NCBI RefSeq assembly: GCF_000372865.1
Contig: NZ_KB889965.1
Coordinates: forward strand, 3,741,786-3,805,785
DNA length: 64,000 nt
Origin: Methylosarcina fibrata AML-C10
Lineage (GTDB): Bacteria; Pseudomonadota; Gammaproteobacteria; Methylococcales; Methylomonadaceae
Reading direction: 5' to 3'
In this document: positions 26,858 through 36,147 of the stretch, piece by piece
Position numbering within the stretch: the stretch's first letter is position 1
Layout of the letters: each line of letters begins with the position of its first letter
Position numbers and translations under genes: made by a program
Notes under the pieces: model-generated
Seen by the model: the letters and a program-made list of their open reading frames with translations, nothing else
The model's database searches: none
What the model was told of the DNA's origin: nothing

Positions 26858-28546
26858 ATGCTTGTTTCAGAGAATGCTTTACCACTGACGTTTCCCCGGC
26901 TGTTGGCGGGCATGGCGCTTGCCGCGTTAATTTTCCCGCTGCCGGGCTGTCAATCCTTGTCGAAATCTTCAAGCGCAGGAGCCATGCCGTTGGCCGCCGA
27001 TCCGGGCGGACATCATTATCCGGTTTCGACCGCCGAGCCCGACGCTCAGCGCTATTTCGACCAGGGGCTGATTCTGGCCTACGGCTTCAATCATGCCGAG
27101 TCCGCCCGCTCGTTCAAGGAAGCCTATACGCTCGATCCGGACTGTGCGCTCTGTTACTGGGGCGAGGCGCTGGTGCTGGGTCCCAACATCAACGCGCCGA
27201 TGGATCCGTCGGTTGCGCCGAAAGCGTATGATCTGGCGCAAAAAGCGCTGGCGCTGGCCAGTTCGGCCGGCGACAAGGAAAGAGCGCTGATCGAAGCCTT
27301 GTCGAAACGCTATGCTAATCCCGCTCCTTCGGACCGCCGGCCGCTCGATGAAGCCTATGCCGGAGCAATGCGCGAGGTCACCGCCCGCTTTCCCGACGAT
27401 GCCGTGATCGCGGCGTTAACGGCCGAAGCCCTGATGGATCTCCATCCCTGGGATTTCTGGAGCAAAGAAGGCGAAGCCCGGCCCTGGACTCCGGAAATTG
27501 TGGCGATCCTGGAGCGCGCCTTGCAACGGGACGCGGACAATCCTCTGGCCAATCACCTTTATATTCATGCTCTGGAAGCCTCGCCCCATGCGGAAAAAGC
27601 GCTGGCCAGCGCCAGGCGGCTACCCGCCTTGGTGCCGGGATCGGGCCATCTGGTGCACATGCCCGCGCATATCTATATCCGGCTCGGACGGTACCGCGAC
27701 GCCATACTGGCCAATCAGGCGGCGGTCAAGGTCGATTGGGGGTATTTGCACCATCCGCATGCCGAGAGTATCTATACCGTTGCTTACGTGCCTCATAATC
27801 ACCATTTTTTGTGGGCGGCGGCGATAAAAACAGGGCGCAAGGACCTGGCCGTTCAAGCGGCGGCCGACACCGCCTCGCTGGTCAAACGGGAGTTGCTCAG
27901 GGAGGCCGCTCTCAGCGGCACCTTGCAGCATTTCATGACGATTCCGTTGTATACCCAGGCCTTGTTCGGCGATTGGGACGCCATTCTGAACGAGCCGGCG
28001 CCTGCTTCGGATCTACTGTATGCCAATGCGGTCCGGCATTATGCCCGAGGTCTCGCCCTTGTCCGCAAGGGTCGAATGGCGGAGGCGAAGCAGGAATTGA
28101 CCCGGCTGGAACACTACCGGGATCATCCTGCGGTCGCCAAACTGTCGGTCTTCGATTTGAATCCGGTGCCGCAATTGCTGGCGATCGGCGCCGATATTCT
28201 GCGCGGCGAGCTGGCGGCCCGAAGCGGAAATTTCGAGGAAGCGATTGTCTCTTTCCGGCATGCGGCCATGCTGGAGGACGATTTGAGCTATACCGAGCCG
28301 AAGAACTGGTATCTGCCGCCGCGTCAGGTGCTGGGATCGTTGTATCTGACCATGGGCAAAGCAGCCGAGGCGGAGACCGTCTACCGGCAGGATCTGGCTT
28401 ATCATCCGCAAAACGGCTGGTCCTTGTTCGGTTTAACCCGCAGTCTCCGCGAGCAAGGAAAGAACGGCGAGGCGGACACTGTGCAGCGGCAGTTTCAGGA
28501 GGTCTGGGCCGATGCCGACGTGACCCTGACCGATTCGCGGTTTTGA
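26858..28546 (+). CDS. Tetratricopeptide-repeat lipoprotein
   Basis: A 562-residue protein. A signal peptide ends with lipobox PLPGC (Cys about 31). TPR-like repeats follow: QRYFDQGLILAYGFNHAESA, SFKEAYTLDPDCALCYWGEA, and near the C-terminus EAIVSFRHAAMLEDDL and EAETVYRQDLAYHPQNGW. The block CALCYWGEALVLGPNINAPMD recurs in a family of periplasmic TPR proteins without assigned function. Cys residues in that block could bind metal or form a disulfide. The ATG at 26858 is preceded by TAGGAG. It lies about 100 nt downstream of sdaA. Confidence 0.8.
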   Translation: MLVSENALPLTFPRLLAGMALAALIFPLPGCQSLSKSSSAGAMPLAADPGGHHYPVSTAEPDAQRYFDQGLILAYGFNHAESARSFKEAYTLDPDCALCYWGEALVLGPNINAPMDPSVAPKAYDLAQKALALASSAGDKERALIEALSKRYANPAPSDRRPLDEAYAGAMREVTARFPDDAVIAALTAEALMDLHPWDFWSKEGEARPWTPEIVAILERALQRDADNPLANHLYIHALEASPHAEKALASARRLPALVPGSGHLVHMPAHIYIRLGRYRDAILANQAAVKVDWGYLHHPHAESIYTVAYVPHNHHFLWAAAIKTGRKDLAVQAAADTASLVKRELLREAALSGTLQHFMTIPLYTQALFGDWDAILNEPAPASDLLYANAVRHYARGLALVRKGRMAEAKQELTRLEHYRDHPAVAKLSVFDLNPVPQLLAIGADILRGELAARSGNFEEAIVSFRHAAMLEDDLSYTEPKNWYLPPRQVLGSLYLTMGKAAEAETVYRQDLAYHPQNGWSLFGLTRSLREQGKNGEADTVQRQFQEVWADADVTLTDSRF

Positions 28547-28662
28547 AATGAAACAGGAGCCGCCTTCGTCGTTAAAAAAACGGACTCCTTTCAGACAAAC
28601 CGCAGACGGTCGGTAATGCCGACGTTTTCTCTCGGGGCCGTGGGGAACCGATGGGTTGCGGA

Positions 28663-29859
28663 TCATTCACCGAACTGCCGATGCAGCAACTTTCTGTAAG
28701 TCGTGGCATGATGCTGCAACAAGGCATCGACCGTACGAGGTTTAAGCGGATACAGCGTGCCGCCGTCGAAATCGCCGAACAACGGCACCAGAGCTCCGCT
28801 CAGAGTATAGTTCAGCGATTTCGCCGGTCTCTCGGCGATAACGGGAGTGCTCTGGAAATAGGAGGTGTCGATGTTCTTCATTTCGCTCTGATGATAGAGT
28901 TTCGATACTTTGTCGGAGACTAATTCGGACGCTGCATTTCTGATCTTGAAAATATCCTGGGAAACCCTGGCCGCACCGCCTATCAAAAAGCTTTCGATGC
29001 GGGTGCCGTCCATCCGGTTTTCCTCGAGCGTGCCGGCAATGGACTCGGACAGGGTTTCCTGACTCAACGGCAGCAAGGTGACCGGATCGAGGCTGTTGTT
29101 GACGACGAAGCCGGCTCCCCGGCTGCCGGCGATCTGGGCAAAATCCAGCGCGAACTGATAATTGCCGGGCTTCGGCTGGGCGAACACGTAGGATTTGAGC
29201 TTGAACTGCTTGGCCTGCAATCCGTATCGGTCACCAGGATCGGTCAGCGCGTAATGCAAAAACGAGTGGACCAGGGTGGCGATGGCGGCGCCCTGGCTAT
29301 GACCGGTAATCATCAGACGGGCGCCGGCCGGCATTCGTTCGGATTGCAGGAACTTGAGGATGCCCAGGTTCTTGTCGAACAGCAGCGTGAAGGCGGCGTA
29401 GGCAAAACCCAGATGCAATTCGGCGCCCGGAGTGGCGGCAAAGGCAATGGGCAGACTCGTCGCTTCGGGAAATTCGATGCCGCCGAAGGCCGCAACCGTC
29501 GTGGCCAGCAAATCGTCCAGAATGCTTTTCGCCTGTCCGATGGTGCCGCGAATGGCCAGGGCATATTCTCTTCCGTCGTTCCGGTTGCGCAGCATGATCC
29601 AGGCGTTCTGGAAAGGACCGAAACCGTTCGTCGCCGGATCCGGGCCCAGACCGTCGCGGCTGTCGAAGACCGTCTGCCATGAGCCCAAATTCGCGCGGTA
29701 TTCGCTGTCGTCCGGATGATTGTTTCGATCGTCCTGATTGTTGAGTTCAATACAAAATTCCAAAAGCTGCTTTGCTTCTTCGGCGCTAAATCCGCTCGGA
29801 TCGGTTCGGTGAGTCGCAAAACTGCGTTGATTTACCAGGGATGGCAGGGCTATGATCAT
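28663..29859 (-). CDS. Lipase class 3-like alpha/beta hydrolase
   Basis: A 398-residue protein related to class-3 (Rhizomucor-type) lipases. The nucleophile elbow is ITGHSQGAAIATLVHSFLHY. Upstream, YALAIRGTIGQAKSILDD supplies the oxyanion strand (RGT), and FVVNNSLDPVTLLPLS holds a probable catalytic Asp. No signal peptide is obvious, so it may be cytosolic or exported by another route. The start at 29859 (MIIALPSLVNQ) follows AAGGTG; an upstream ATG at 29898 lacks a ribosome site. The substrate is unknown. Confidence 0.72.
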   Translation of the reverse strand: MIIALPSLVNQRSFATHRTDPSGFSAEEAKQLLEFCIELNNQDDRNNHPDDSEYRANLGSWQTVFDSRDGLGPDPATNGFGPFQNAWIMLRNRNDGREYALAIRGTIGQAKSILDDLLATTVAAFGGIEFPEATSLPIAFAATPGAELHLGFAYAAFTLLFDKNLGILKFLQSERMPAGARLMITGHSQGAAIATLVHSFLHYALTDPGDRYGLQAKQFKLKSYVFAQPKPGNYQFALDFAQIAGSRGAGFVVNNSLDPVTLLPLSQETLSESIAGTLEENRMDGTRIESFLIGGAARVSQDIFKIRNAASELVSDKVSKLYHQSEMKNIDTSYFQSTPVIAERPAKSLNYTLSGALVPLFGDFDGGTLYPLKPRTVDALLQHHATTYRKLLHRQFGE

Positions 29860-30406
29860 AAAATGGCACCTTAGTCTTAATTTTTGAGGCGAAAACATCG
29901 TTGAGACTACAGGCTATAGCCTAGAACATTTTGCCGTTTTGCCAATGGCAATTAACATGCGGACTCTGTCCTTAATTCGGCGAAGACGAGGGGTTGAGAC
30001 AGAAGAAAGCCTTTATCCGAAGCAGACGAGACCTTTTGGAGAAGGTAAGAAATGCAGCGGAAAAAGACGTGCGGGAGAGGAGCCGGATTGTCCCTGGCGA
30101 TTCTATCCGGCCGGTCCGTTTGCGAGTAACTCAAGAAAGATGCCAGGGCAGGCCAACCCGGCAAATCCAAGAAGATCACTCATGCGAAAATCGCCTTCCT
30201 GTGCACCGGGGAGCATCGACGTCCACCCGGGATCTTGTTCCAGATTCGATGTCCGATCGTCTTTTAAGGGTAAAAGGCTCGAATGAAAAATTTCAATAAA
30301 GCTTCGGGATAATTCTTATATCGGCGGTGCGCGTGATAGAATCGGAACGTTTCAGAAAATACTTCCCTATCCGCTTTTCCGCCGTCTTCCCGAGCCGTAC
30401 TATTCC
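29860..30406. other. Divergent intergenic region before the helicase-nuclease gene
   Basis: About 550 nt separating the minus-strand lipase-like gene from the plus-strand helicase gene. Open frames exist but none has a recognisable protein. AT-rich DNA at 30290-30330 is the best place for the helicase promoter, but I cannot name clear -35/-10 boxes. Confidence 0.45.
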
Positions 30407-33400
30407 ATGTCCATTCAACACGAACGCCTCCGTTCGCTGATCGAATTCGTTCAGTCCTCCGCTAGGCTGCGCAGCCGCCTGGTAACGGACGTCGCTCAGC
30501 ACAATCTCTTTCATGCGCATGAAAACGAGATCGCCTGCCTGCCTGGGCTGCATTTCGCCGAATCGGAAGGAGATGCTTGGCTGCGCGTGGAACGCTTGCA
30601 GGAAATTCCTCCACCGCCGCCGGAGAGCGGGCTGCTGCAAGCCTGGCTCGACTTGAGCCCTCATCCCGGGCGGGAACCCGAATTGCGCCGGCAGATCGCC
30701 ACAAACTCTCCGACGCCGGCCGGAGCCGTGCCGGTTTCCGGCGATGGCCCGGCTGCCGTTGCCGCAGAAATCGTTTTTCTGGAAGCCTGTGACCTGCGTT
30801 CTCAGGTGGAGGCCGAATTTAAAGTGTATTTCGAGACCGTGTGGAAACCCTGGGCCGTCGTAGAAAAGCAAAGGAGGCGAACGATGTCGCTCTATGCGCA
30901 ATTGTTCACGCTGAAGCAGCGGCTCGAAGGCGCCATCGCCGACAGTCCGGTCGAGCTGGTTTGGGGGGTGGGCCACGCGCTCTGGCGGGAGGCCGGAGCG
31001 CAATTGAGCTATCCCCTGCTGACGCAGCCGGTGGAGCTGATTCTCAACGAAAGAACGATGGCGATTGAAATCCGTCCGCGCGAGGTCGATCCCGGGATCG
31101 AACTGGATTTTTTCGCGGCGGCCAACAAGCCGGGCGTGCCCGCGCTGGAAAAAGCCGCCGCCGAATTCTTTAAAGAACCACCGGCTGTCTTCTCGCCGTG
31201 GGATCCCGGTTCGTTCGAACCGCTTCTGCGCACCGCGGTAACGCATCTGGATCCTTCCGGCAGCTACTGGCCCGGGCAGACCGCCGCCGAGGACCGGTCG
31301 CTGCCTCCGGCGGACGATCGGCTCAAGGTGACCGATACCTGGGTCTTGTTTGCGCGTCCCCGCAATGCCAGTTTGCTGATTCAGGATTTGGAGCGTTTCA
31401 AGGCGGCCATCGACGACATCGGAACGCTGCCTCCGGCGCTGTTTGCGCTGCTTTCCGATCCTTCGGGCGAGAATCCCGAAATTTTTCTCCCTGCCTTTCG
31501 CGGCCTGTCGATGATCCAGGGCAGCGGCGGCGAGATCCGGGATTTGTTCTTTCCGGCCGCGTTCAACGACGAACAGGTCCAGATCGTGCAAAAACTTCAG
31601 GCATACGACGGCGTCGTGGTTCAAGGTCCGCCCGGAACAGGCAAAACTCATACCATCGGCAACATCATTTGCCATTGCCTGGCGCTGGGACAGCGCGTGC
31701 TGGTGACCTCGATGAAAGAGCCGGCGCTGACGGTGCTGAAGGAAAAGCTGCCAGAACGGATCCGGCCGCTGGCGGTCAGCTTGCTGACGGCCGAGCGCGA
31801 CGGCATGAAACAGTTCGAGTATTCGATTGCGAAAATCGCTTCGGAAATTCAAGGCATCGACCGCCTGGCAACGGCCCGGGAAATCGACCGGATCGACGCC
31901 GCGATCGGCAATTGCCATGCGCGCCTTGCCCGGATCGATGCCGGGATCGGCGCGCTGGCCGCCAATCATCTTGGCCCGTTCGAGCTGGACGGAGAACTTG
32001 TCGAGCCGCGCGATGCGGCCGCCGAAGTCTCCGCCGCCCGGAGCTCGGTCATACGGCTGGACGATGCCGTTTCGATAAGTCCCGAATTCCGGCCGCGTTT
32101 TACCGACGCCGACATGTCAAAGCTGCGCGAAGCCAGGCGAACCTTGGGACAGGATCTGGAATATTTAGGAGTCGGCCTGCCGCAAATGGCCGCGTTCCCG
32201 GATTCCAGGGAATTGCTTCGCGCGCATCAGGATTTGTCGCGCTGCGCCGAACTCAAGTCGCAAGTCGATAACGGCCGCGTTTCGGCCCTGGCCGATGCAT
32301 CCGAAGCGACGCTGGCGGCGGCGGAGCAGCTCTATCGGGAAATCGAAGAGCTTCAGGCGTTGCGCAAGTCGGTCGCGGATTCCGCCCTGCCCTGGACCGA
32401 GGCGATGCTGCGGGCCCTTCGCGATGATCCCGACAACGAGCTGCTGAGCCTGTTCTCCGACCTGGCGGACGGGTTCGATGCGGAGTTCGCCGGACGCCGG
32501 CGTTTTTTGGCGAAGCCGGTGGAGCTGGGCAGTGACGGCGACGACCGCAATGAGGTGCTGCTGGGCGCGATCCAGCGCTCGGCCGAAGGCAAAAGCCCGT
32601 TCGGGATAACGGATCTGCTCGGGAAAAACGCCGAAAAAGCCAGCCTGAAGGCGATCCGCGTGGACGGACATCCTCCTGCAGGAAACGAGGATTGGCGTCA
32701 TGCGCTCGACTTTGTCCGCCATCGCCGCGCTTTGCGTACTCTGCTTACGCGTTGGAACAATCTGGCTCTGGAGTTCCGGCTGCCGCAGTTGGCGGTCGAG
32801 CCCGCCCAGGCGCCGGTTTTGTCGGAACGTCTCGGCCATTATCGAAGCCTCAAAACCATCGTATCGCTGGAAAGCCGTGTTGCCGGCGCCGCCAAACGAG
32901 TCAGCCCGTCCTGGTCGCATGCCGAAACGGCCGCGCTCACCGACGAGATTCTAGGTGAGCTGCAACAATGGTTGTCGCACCATCTGATGCAGAACCGTCT
33001 GGCCGGAGCCTGGGCCATGAAGGAACGGTGCCAGCAATGGCTGCACGGCTGCGGCGGCGGCATTACCGAAGCCCTCCGCGGGTTCGTCGAACGGACCTTG
33101 GGCGACCCGGCCGTTGCCGAGGCCGATCTGCAGGCGCAGTGGTCGGCCCTGCTCGAGGAACTGCGCCGAATTCACGGCTTGAAGCCGCTGCTGGACACTG
33201 TCGAAAGCGGCGCCCGGCTGATCGGCGAGTCGGGAGCGCCGCGCTGGGCCGAACGGTTGAAAACGAAACCCGCCGGGGAAACCGATCCGCTGTTGCCCGA
33301 GGACTGGCGGAAAGTATGGCGTATCAACCGGCTGGCCAATCATCTGGAACAAATCGACGGGCGCGACGAACTGAAACGCCTGGCCGGAATGCGGACCGAG

Positions 33401-35026
33401 CTCGAATCGGAGCTGGGGCGCGCGTACCAGGATGCGGTGGCGCTGCGCACCTGGCTGAATCTGGCGGAAAACGCTTCGCCCGGCGTCAAGGCGGCGCTTC
33501 AGGCCTATCTCGCCGCGGTCGTGAAAATCGGCAAGGGCAAAGGCAAAAGAGCGCCGATGTATCAGCGGCAGGCCAGGCACGCAGCCATGCTGGCGAGCCC
33601 GGCCATTCCCTGCTGGATCATGCCGCATCACCGCATTTCCGAATCGCTGCCGGCCGAATTCGGCAGTTTCGATCTGGTCATTATCGACGAGGCCTCGCAA
33701 TCCGACTTGTCGGCGCTGCCGGCGATTTTCCGAGCCAACCAAATTCTGGTGGTCGGGGACGACAAGCAGGTCTCGCCCGAAGGCGCGTTTCTCGACAGCC
33801 AGTCGATTCAGAATCTGACGCAGCGTTTTCTGAGCAACCATTATCTTTTGTACCGCGACCAGATGGGGCCCGACCGCTCGATTTACGATCTGTTCAAGGT
33901 CGTGTTCGCCGCTTCCGCGACGATGTTGAAGGAACATTTCCGCTGCGTCGCGCCGATTATCGAATATTCCAAACGCGAAGTGTACCGGCACGAGCTGAAG
34001 CCGTTGCGCCTTCCGAAGGCTTCCGAGCGGCTGGATCCGCCGCTGATCGACGTCTTCGTCGAAGACGGCATCCGCTTGCCGAACGACGACGTCAACCCGG
34101 GCGAAGCCCACTTTATCGTCGAGGAAATCAAGGCGATCGTCGAGAATCCAGAAATGGCCCACCGGTCGATCGGAGTGGTGTCCCTGCTCGGCGACAAACA
34201 GGCGCTCAGGATCTGGGAAATGCTCAATGACGACGATCTCGACGCAGACGGTCGGCCGCAAGGCCTGTCGCCCGAGCTCATCGACCGGCACCGGATTACC
34301 TGCGGCGATGCCCGCACTTTTCAAGGCAAGGAGCGGGACATCATGTTTTTGTCGATGGTGGTTTCCAGGGGCAACGCCAGTGCCCTGGCCCGGGACACGT
34401 TTGCGCAGCGTTTCAATGTCGCGGCGTCCAGGGCGCGGGACCGGATGTACCTGGTCCGGAGCATTGCGCCCGACGATCTGAGTCCGGCCGACAAGCTGAG
34501 GCGTCATCTTATCGATCATTTTGCCAAGCCTTTCGCCCGGGAGGAAAGGCCGGTGAAAAATCCGGAAGATCTGTGCGAGTCCGATTTCGAACGGGAGCTG
34601 TACGACTTCCTGACCGGGCGCGGCTACCGGGTATTGCCCCGGGTGCAATTCGGCGGACAAGATTCCGGAGCCCATGAATTCCGCATCGATCTGGTCGTTG
34701 AAGGAAACGGGGACAACCGGCTTGCGATCGGGTGCGACGGCGACCGGTTGCACGGAGCGGAACGCTGGGACGACGAGATGCGCCGGCAAAGAATTTTGGA
34801 GCGCGCCGGCTGGCGTTTCTGGCGCTGCTTTGCCGCCACCTTCCTGATGAACCGGGAAGCCGTGCTTGCGGATCTGCTCGAAACGCTGACCGCTCTGGGC
34901 ATCGAGCCGGGCGGAAAGGACGAAGGCGGTCCGGGTCTGTACAGCGAACATCGCCGGTATTTAGCCTTTCCACACGAAACGGCCAGTCTGGCGGACGGCA
35001 AGTTGCCGTCGGGCGATGCCGCCTAG
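30407..35026 (+). CDS. SF1 (Upf1-like) helicase fused to a PD-(D/E)XK / DUF559-type nuclease
   Basis: A 1539-residue cytosolic protein. The N-terminal ~390 residues have no domain I recognise. Walker A is QGPPGTGKTHTIGN (about 406-415). A long, helix-rich insertion of about 600 residues follows. The second helicase half carries Walker B LVIIDEASQSDLSALP (about 1089), VVGDDKQVSPEGAF (about 1115), LKEHFRCVAPIIEYSKR, GDARTFQGKERDIMFLSMVV (about 1302) and FNVAASRARDRMYLVRS (about 1336), the DEAS-box pattern of Upf1-like SF1 enzymes. From about residue 1395 a Vsr/MTES_1575/DUF559-like domain begins (FERELYDFLTGRGYRVLPRV), with FRIDLVVEG, IGCDGDRLHGAERWDDEM and RQRILERAGWRFWR. This architecture occurs in defence-associated proteins; antiviral function is inferred. 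Confidence 0.85.
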   Translation: MSIQHERLRSLIEFVQSSARLRSRLVTDVAQHNLFHAHENEIACLPGLHFAESEGDAWLRVERLQEIPPPPPESGLLQAWLDLSPHPGREPELRRQIATNSPTPAGAVPVSGDGPAAVAAEIVFLEACDLRSQVEAEFKVYFETVWKPWAVVEKQRRRTMSLYAQLFTLKQRLEGAIADSPVELVWGVGHALWREAGAQLSYPLLTQPVELILNERTMAIEIRPREVDPGIELDFFAAANKPGVPALEKAAAEFFKEPPAVFSPWDPGSFEPLLRTAVTHLDPSGSYWPGQTAAEDRSLPPADDRLKVTDTWVLFARPRNASLLIQDLERFKAAIDDIGTLPPALFALLSDPSGENPEIFLPAFRGLSMIQGSGGEIRDLFFPAAFNDEQVQIVQKLQAYDGVVVQGPPGTGKTHTIGNIICHCLALGQRVLVTSMKEPALTVLKEKLPERIRPLAVSLLTAERDGMKQFEYSIAKIASEIQGIDRLATAREIDRIDAAIGNCHARLARIDAGIGALAANHLGPFELDGELVEPRDAAAEVSAARSSVIRLDDAVSISPEFRPRFTDADMSKLREARRTLGQDLEYLGVGLPQMAAFPDSRELLRAHQDLSRCAELKSQVDNGRVSALADASEATLAAAEQLYREIEELQALRKSVADSALPWTEAMLRALRDDPDNELLSLFSDLADGFDAEFAGRRRFLAKPVELGSDGDDRNEVLLGAIQRSAEGKSPFGITDLLGKNAEKASLKAIRVDGHPPAGNEDWRHALDFVRHRRALRTLLTRWNNLALEFRLPQLAVEPAQAPVLSERLGHYRSLKTIVSLESRVAGAAKRVSPSWSHAETAALTDEILGELQQWLSHHLMQNRLAGAWAMKERCQQWLHGCGGGITEALRGFVERTLGDPAVAEADLQAQWSALLEELRRIHGLKPLLDTVESGARLIGESGAPRWAERLKTKPAGETDPLLPEDWRKVWRINRLANHLEQIDGRDELKRLAGMRTELESELGRAYQDAVALRTWLNLAENASPGVKAALQAYLAAVVKIGKGKGKRAPMYQRQARHAAMLASPAIPCWIMPHHRISESLPAEFGSFDLVIIDEASQSDLSALPAIFRANQILVVGDDKQVSPEGAFLDSQSIQNLTQRFLSNHYLLYRDQMGPDRSIYDLFKVVFAASATMLKEHFRCVAPIIEYSKREVYRHELKPLRLPKASERLDPPLIDVFVEDGIRLPNDDVNPGEAHFIVEEIKAIVENPEMAHRSIGVVSLLGDKQALRIWEMLNDDDLDADGRPQGLSPELIDRHRITCGDARTFQGKERDIMFLSMVVSRGNASALARDTFAQRFNVAASRARDRMYLVRSIAPDDLSPADKLRRHLIDHFAKPFAREERPVKNPEDLCESDFERELYDFLTGRGYRVLPRVQFGGQDSGAHEFRIDLVVEGNGDNRLAIGCDGDRLHGAERWDDEMRRQRILERAGWRFWRCFAATFLMNREAVLADLLETLTALGIEPGGKDEGGPGLYSEHRRYLAFPHETASLADGKLPSGDAA

Positions 35027-35040
35027 TTTCGCCAAGGTTG

Positions 35041-35994
35041 ATGCCCATGAACGTGACGGCAAAAATGATCACGGTGACCGTCAATACGGCGATCGATCTG
35101 TTTCTCGAAGTCGAAGGTATGGGGCGGCGGGACAATCTCATAGCCAACAGCAGTGCCGAGTTTGTCTGCGGCAAGGGCATTAACGTCGCCAGGACGATCG
35201 AGTCCCTGGGACATCCTGTCCTTTGCCTGGGATTCGCGGGGAAGCAGTCGATGCCTCTGTTCGAGGCGGCGGCGTCCCGAGGGCTCAGGACCGATCTGAT
35301 CGCCGTCGAGGGCAAGACCCGCACCAATCTCACCCTGCTCGATACGCAGGCTCGCCGGGAAACTCATATCCGGACTCAGGGTTTCAGCGTGACCGCCGAG
35401 GACTGCCGGAAACTGGCCGAGAAACTGGACGCCAGCGCCGCAGCCGGCGACATCGTGATTTTTTCCGGAAGCCTTCCGCCCGGAGCGCCCCGGGATTTGT
35501 ACCGGAGCCTGATGGACCGTTGCCGTCGGCGCCGGGCCACGGTCATTCTGGATACTTCGGGTTCGGGTCTTCACGAAGGCTTGAAAGCCGAACCTTATCT
35601 GATCAAACCCAATCGTCAGGAGCTCGAGGAAATCGCCGGGAGAGCGCTTCCGGATGACCGGGCGCTCGTCGGCGCAGCCCGTACCCTGATAGATCAAGGC
35701 GTAACGTGGGTTTATGTCTCCTGCGGAGAAGAAGGCCTTGTGGTGGTCGGCAGAGAAACTGCGATCAAGGCGTCGGTCAACGGCGACTTCGGCCGCGTGG
35801 TCAGTACCGTCGGCTGCGGCGATGCGATGGTCGGAGGACTGGCCGTGGCTCTCTTCGATGGTCTGGATCCTGCGGAAACGATCCGGATCGGAATCGCTTG
35901 CGGCATGGCCAACCTGTATTCCCGGGAGCCCGGAGCCATTGACCGGGCCAGCATGGCGGAAATAATGAATCATGTCGAAACGAGTCCGTTGTGA
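35041..35994 (+). CDS. PfkB-family hexose kinase (1-phosphofructokinase-like)
   Basis: A 317-residue sugar kinase of the ribokinase/PfkB superfamily, nearest in look to 1-phosphofructokinase and tagatose-6-phosphate kinase. Seen: the opening TVTVNTAIDLFLEVEGMGRR, signature 1 GKGINVARTIESLGHP, FSGSLPPGAPRDLY, and signature 2 VVSTVGCGDAMVGGLAVALF. The catalytic Asp is kept, but the usual GAGDS reads GCGDA. Starts at 35041, 35047 or 35062 are possible; a longer reading from 34732 is internal to the helicase. It begins only 14 nt after the helicase stop, so cotranscription is likely. Phosphotransferase partners are not visible here. Confidence 0.82.
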   Translation: MPMNVTAKMITVTVNTAIDLFLEVEGMGRRDNLIANSSAEFVCGKGINVARTIESLGHPVLCLGFAGKQSMPLFEAAASRGLRTDLIAVEGKTRTNLTLLDTQARRETHIRTQGFSVTAEDCRKLAEKLDASAAAGDIVIFSGSLPPGAPRDLYRSLMDRCRRRRATVILDTSGSGLHEGLKAEPYLIKPNRQELEEIAGRALPDDRALVGAARTLIDQGVTWVYVSCGEEGLVVVGRETAIKASVNGDFGRVVSTVGCGDAMVGGLAVALFDGLDPAETIRIGIACGMANLYSREPGAIDRASMAEIMNHVETSPL

Positions 35995-36049
35995 AATGTT
36001 TTCAGTCCGGTTTGAAGAGCGGAGCCGGTCCGTTCGATCCGAACGAACA

Positions 36050-36120
36050 TCGTGATTGTGCTTGCCTTGGACTATAATGACGTGGTCCAGAGCTTACTTT
36101 CCCGAAAACAATCGGGAAGA
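36050..36120 (+). promoter_or_regulatory. Promoter-like elements and leader hairpin before the CsgG-like gene
   Basis: TATAAT at 36073-36078 with TCGTGA 17 nt upstream (36050-36055) forms a plausible sigma-70 promoter. The leader contains TTCCCGA AAACAA TCGGGAA (about 36100-36119), a 7-bp hairpin followed by T-rich DNA and then the GGGAGAACTT ribosome site. Confidence 0.4.
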
Positions 36121-36147
36121 TTACTATTTTTGTTTTTGGGAGAACTT

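Noticed and set aside
29939-30286. 115-codon open frame upstream of the helicase gene
   Set aside because: No domain, ribosome site or codon bias; cannot support it as a helicase partner.
30293-34951. Very long open frames on the minus strand opposite the helicase (558 and 666 codons)
   Set aside because: They are antisense shadows of a GC-rich coding region; no protein family features, no ribosome sites, and the plus-strand frame has complete helicase motifs.
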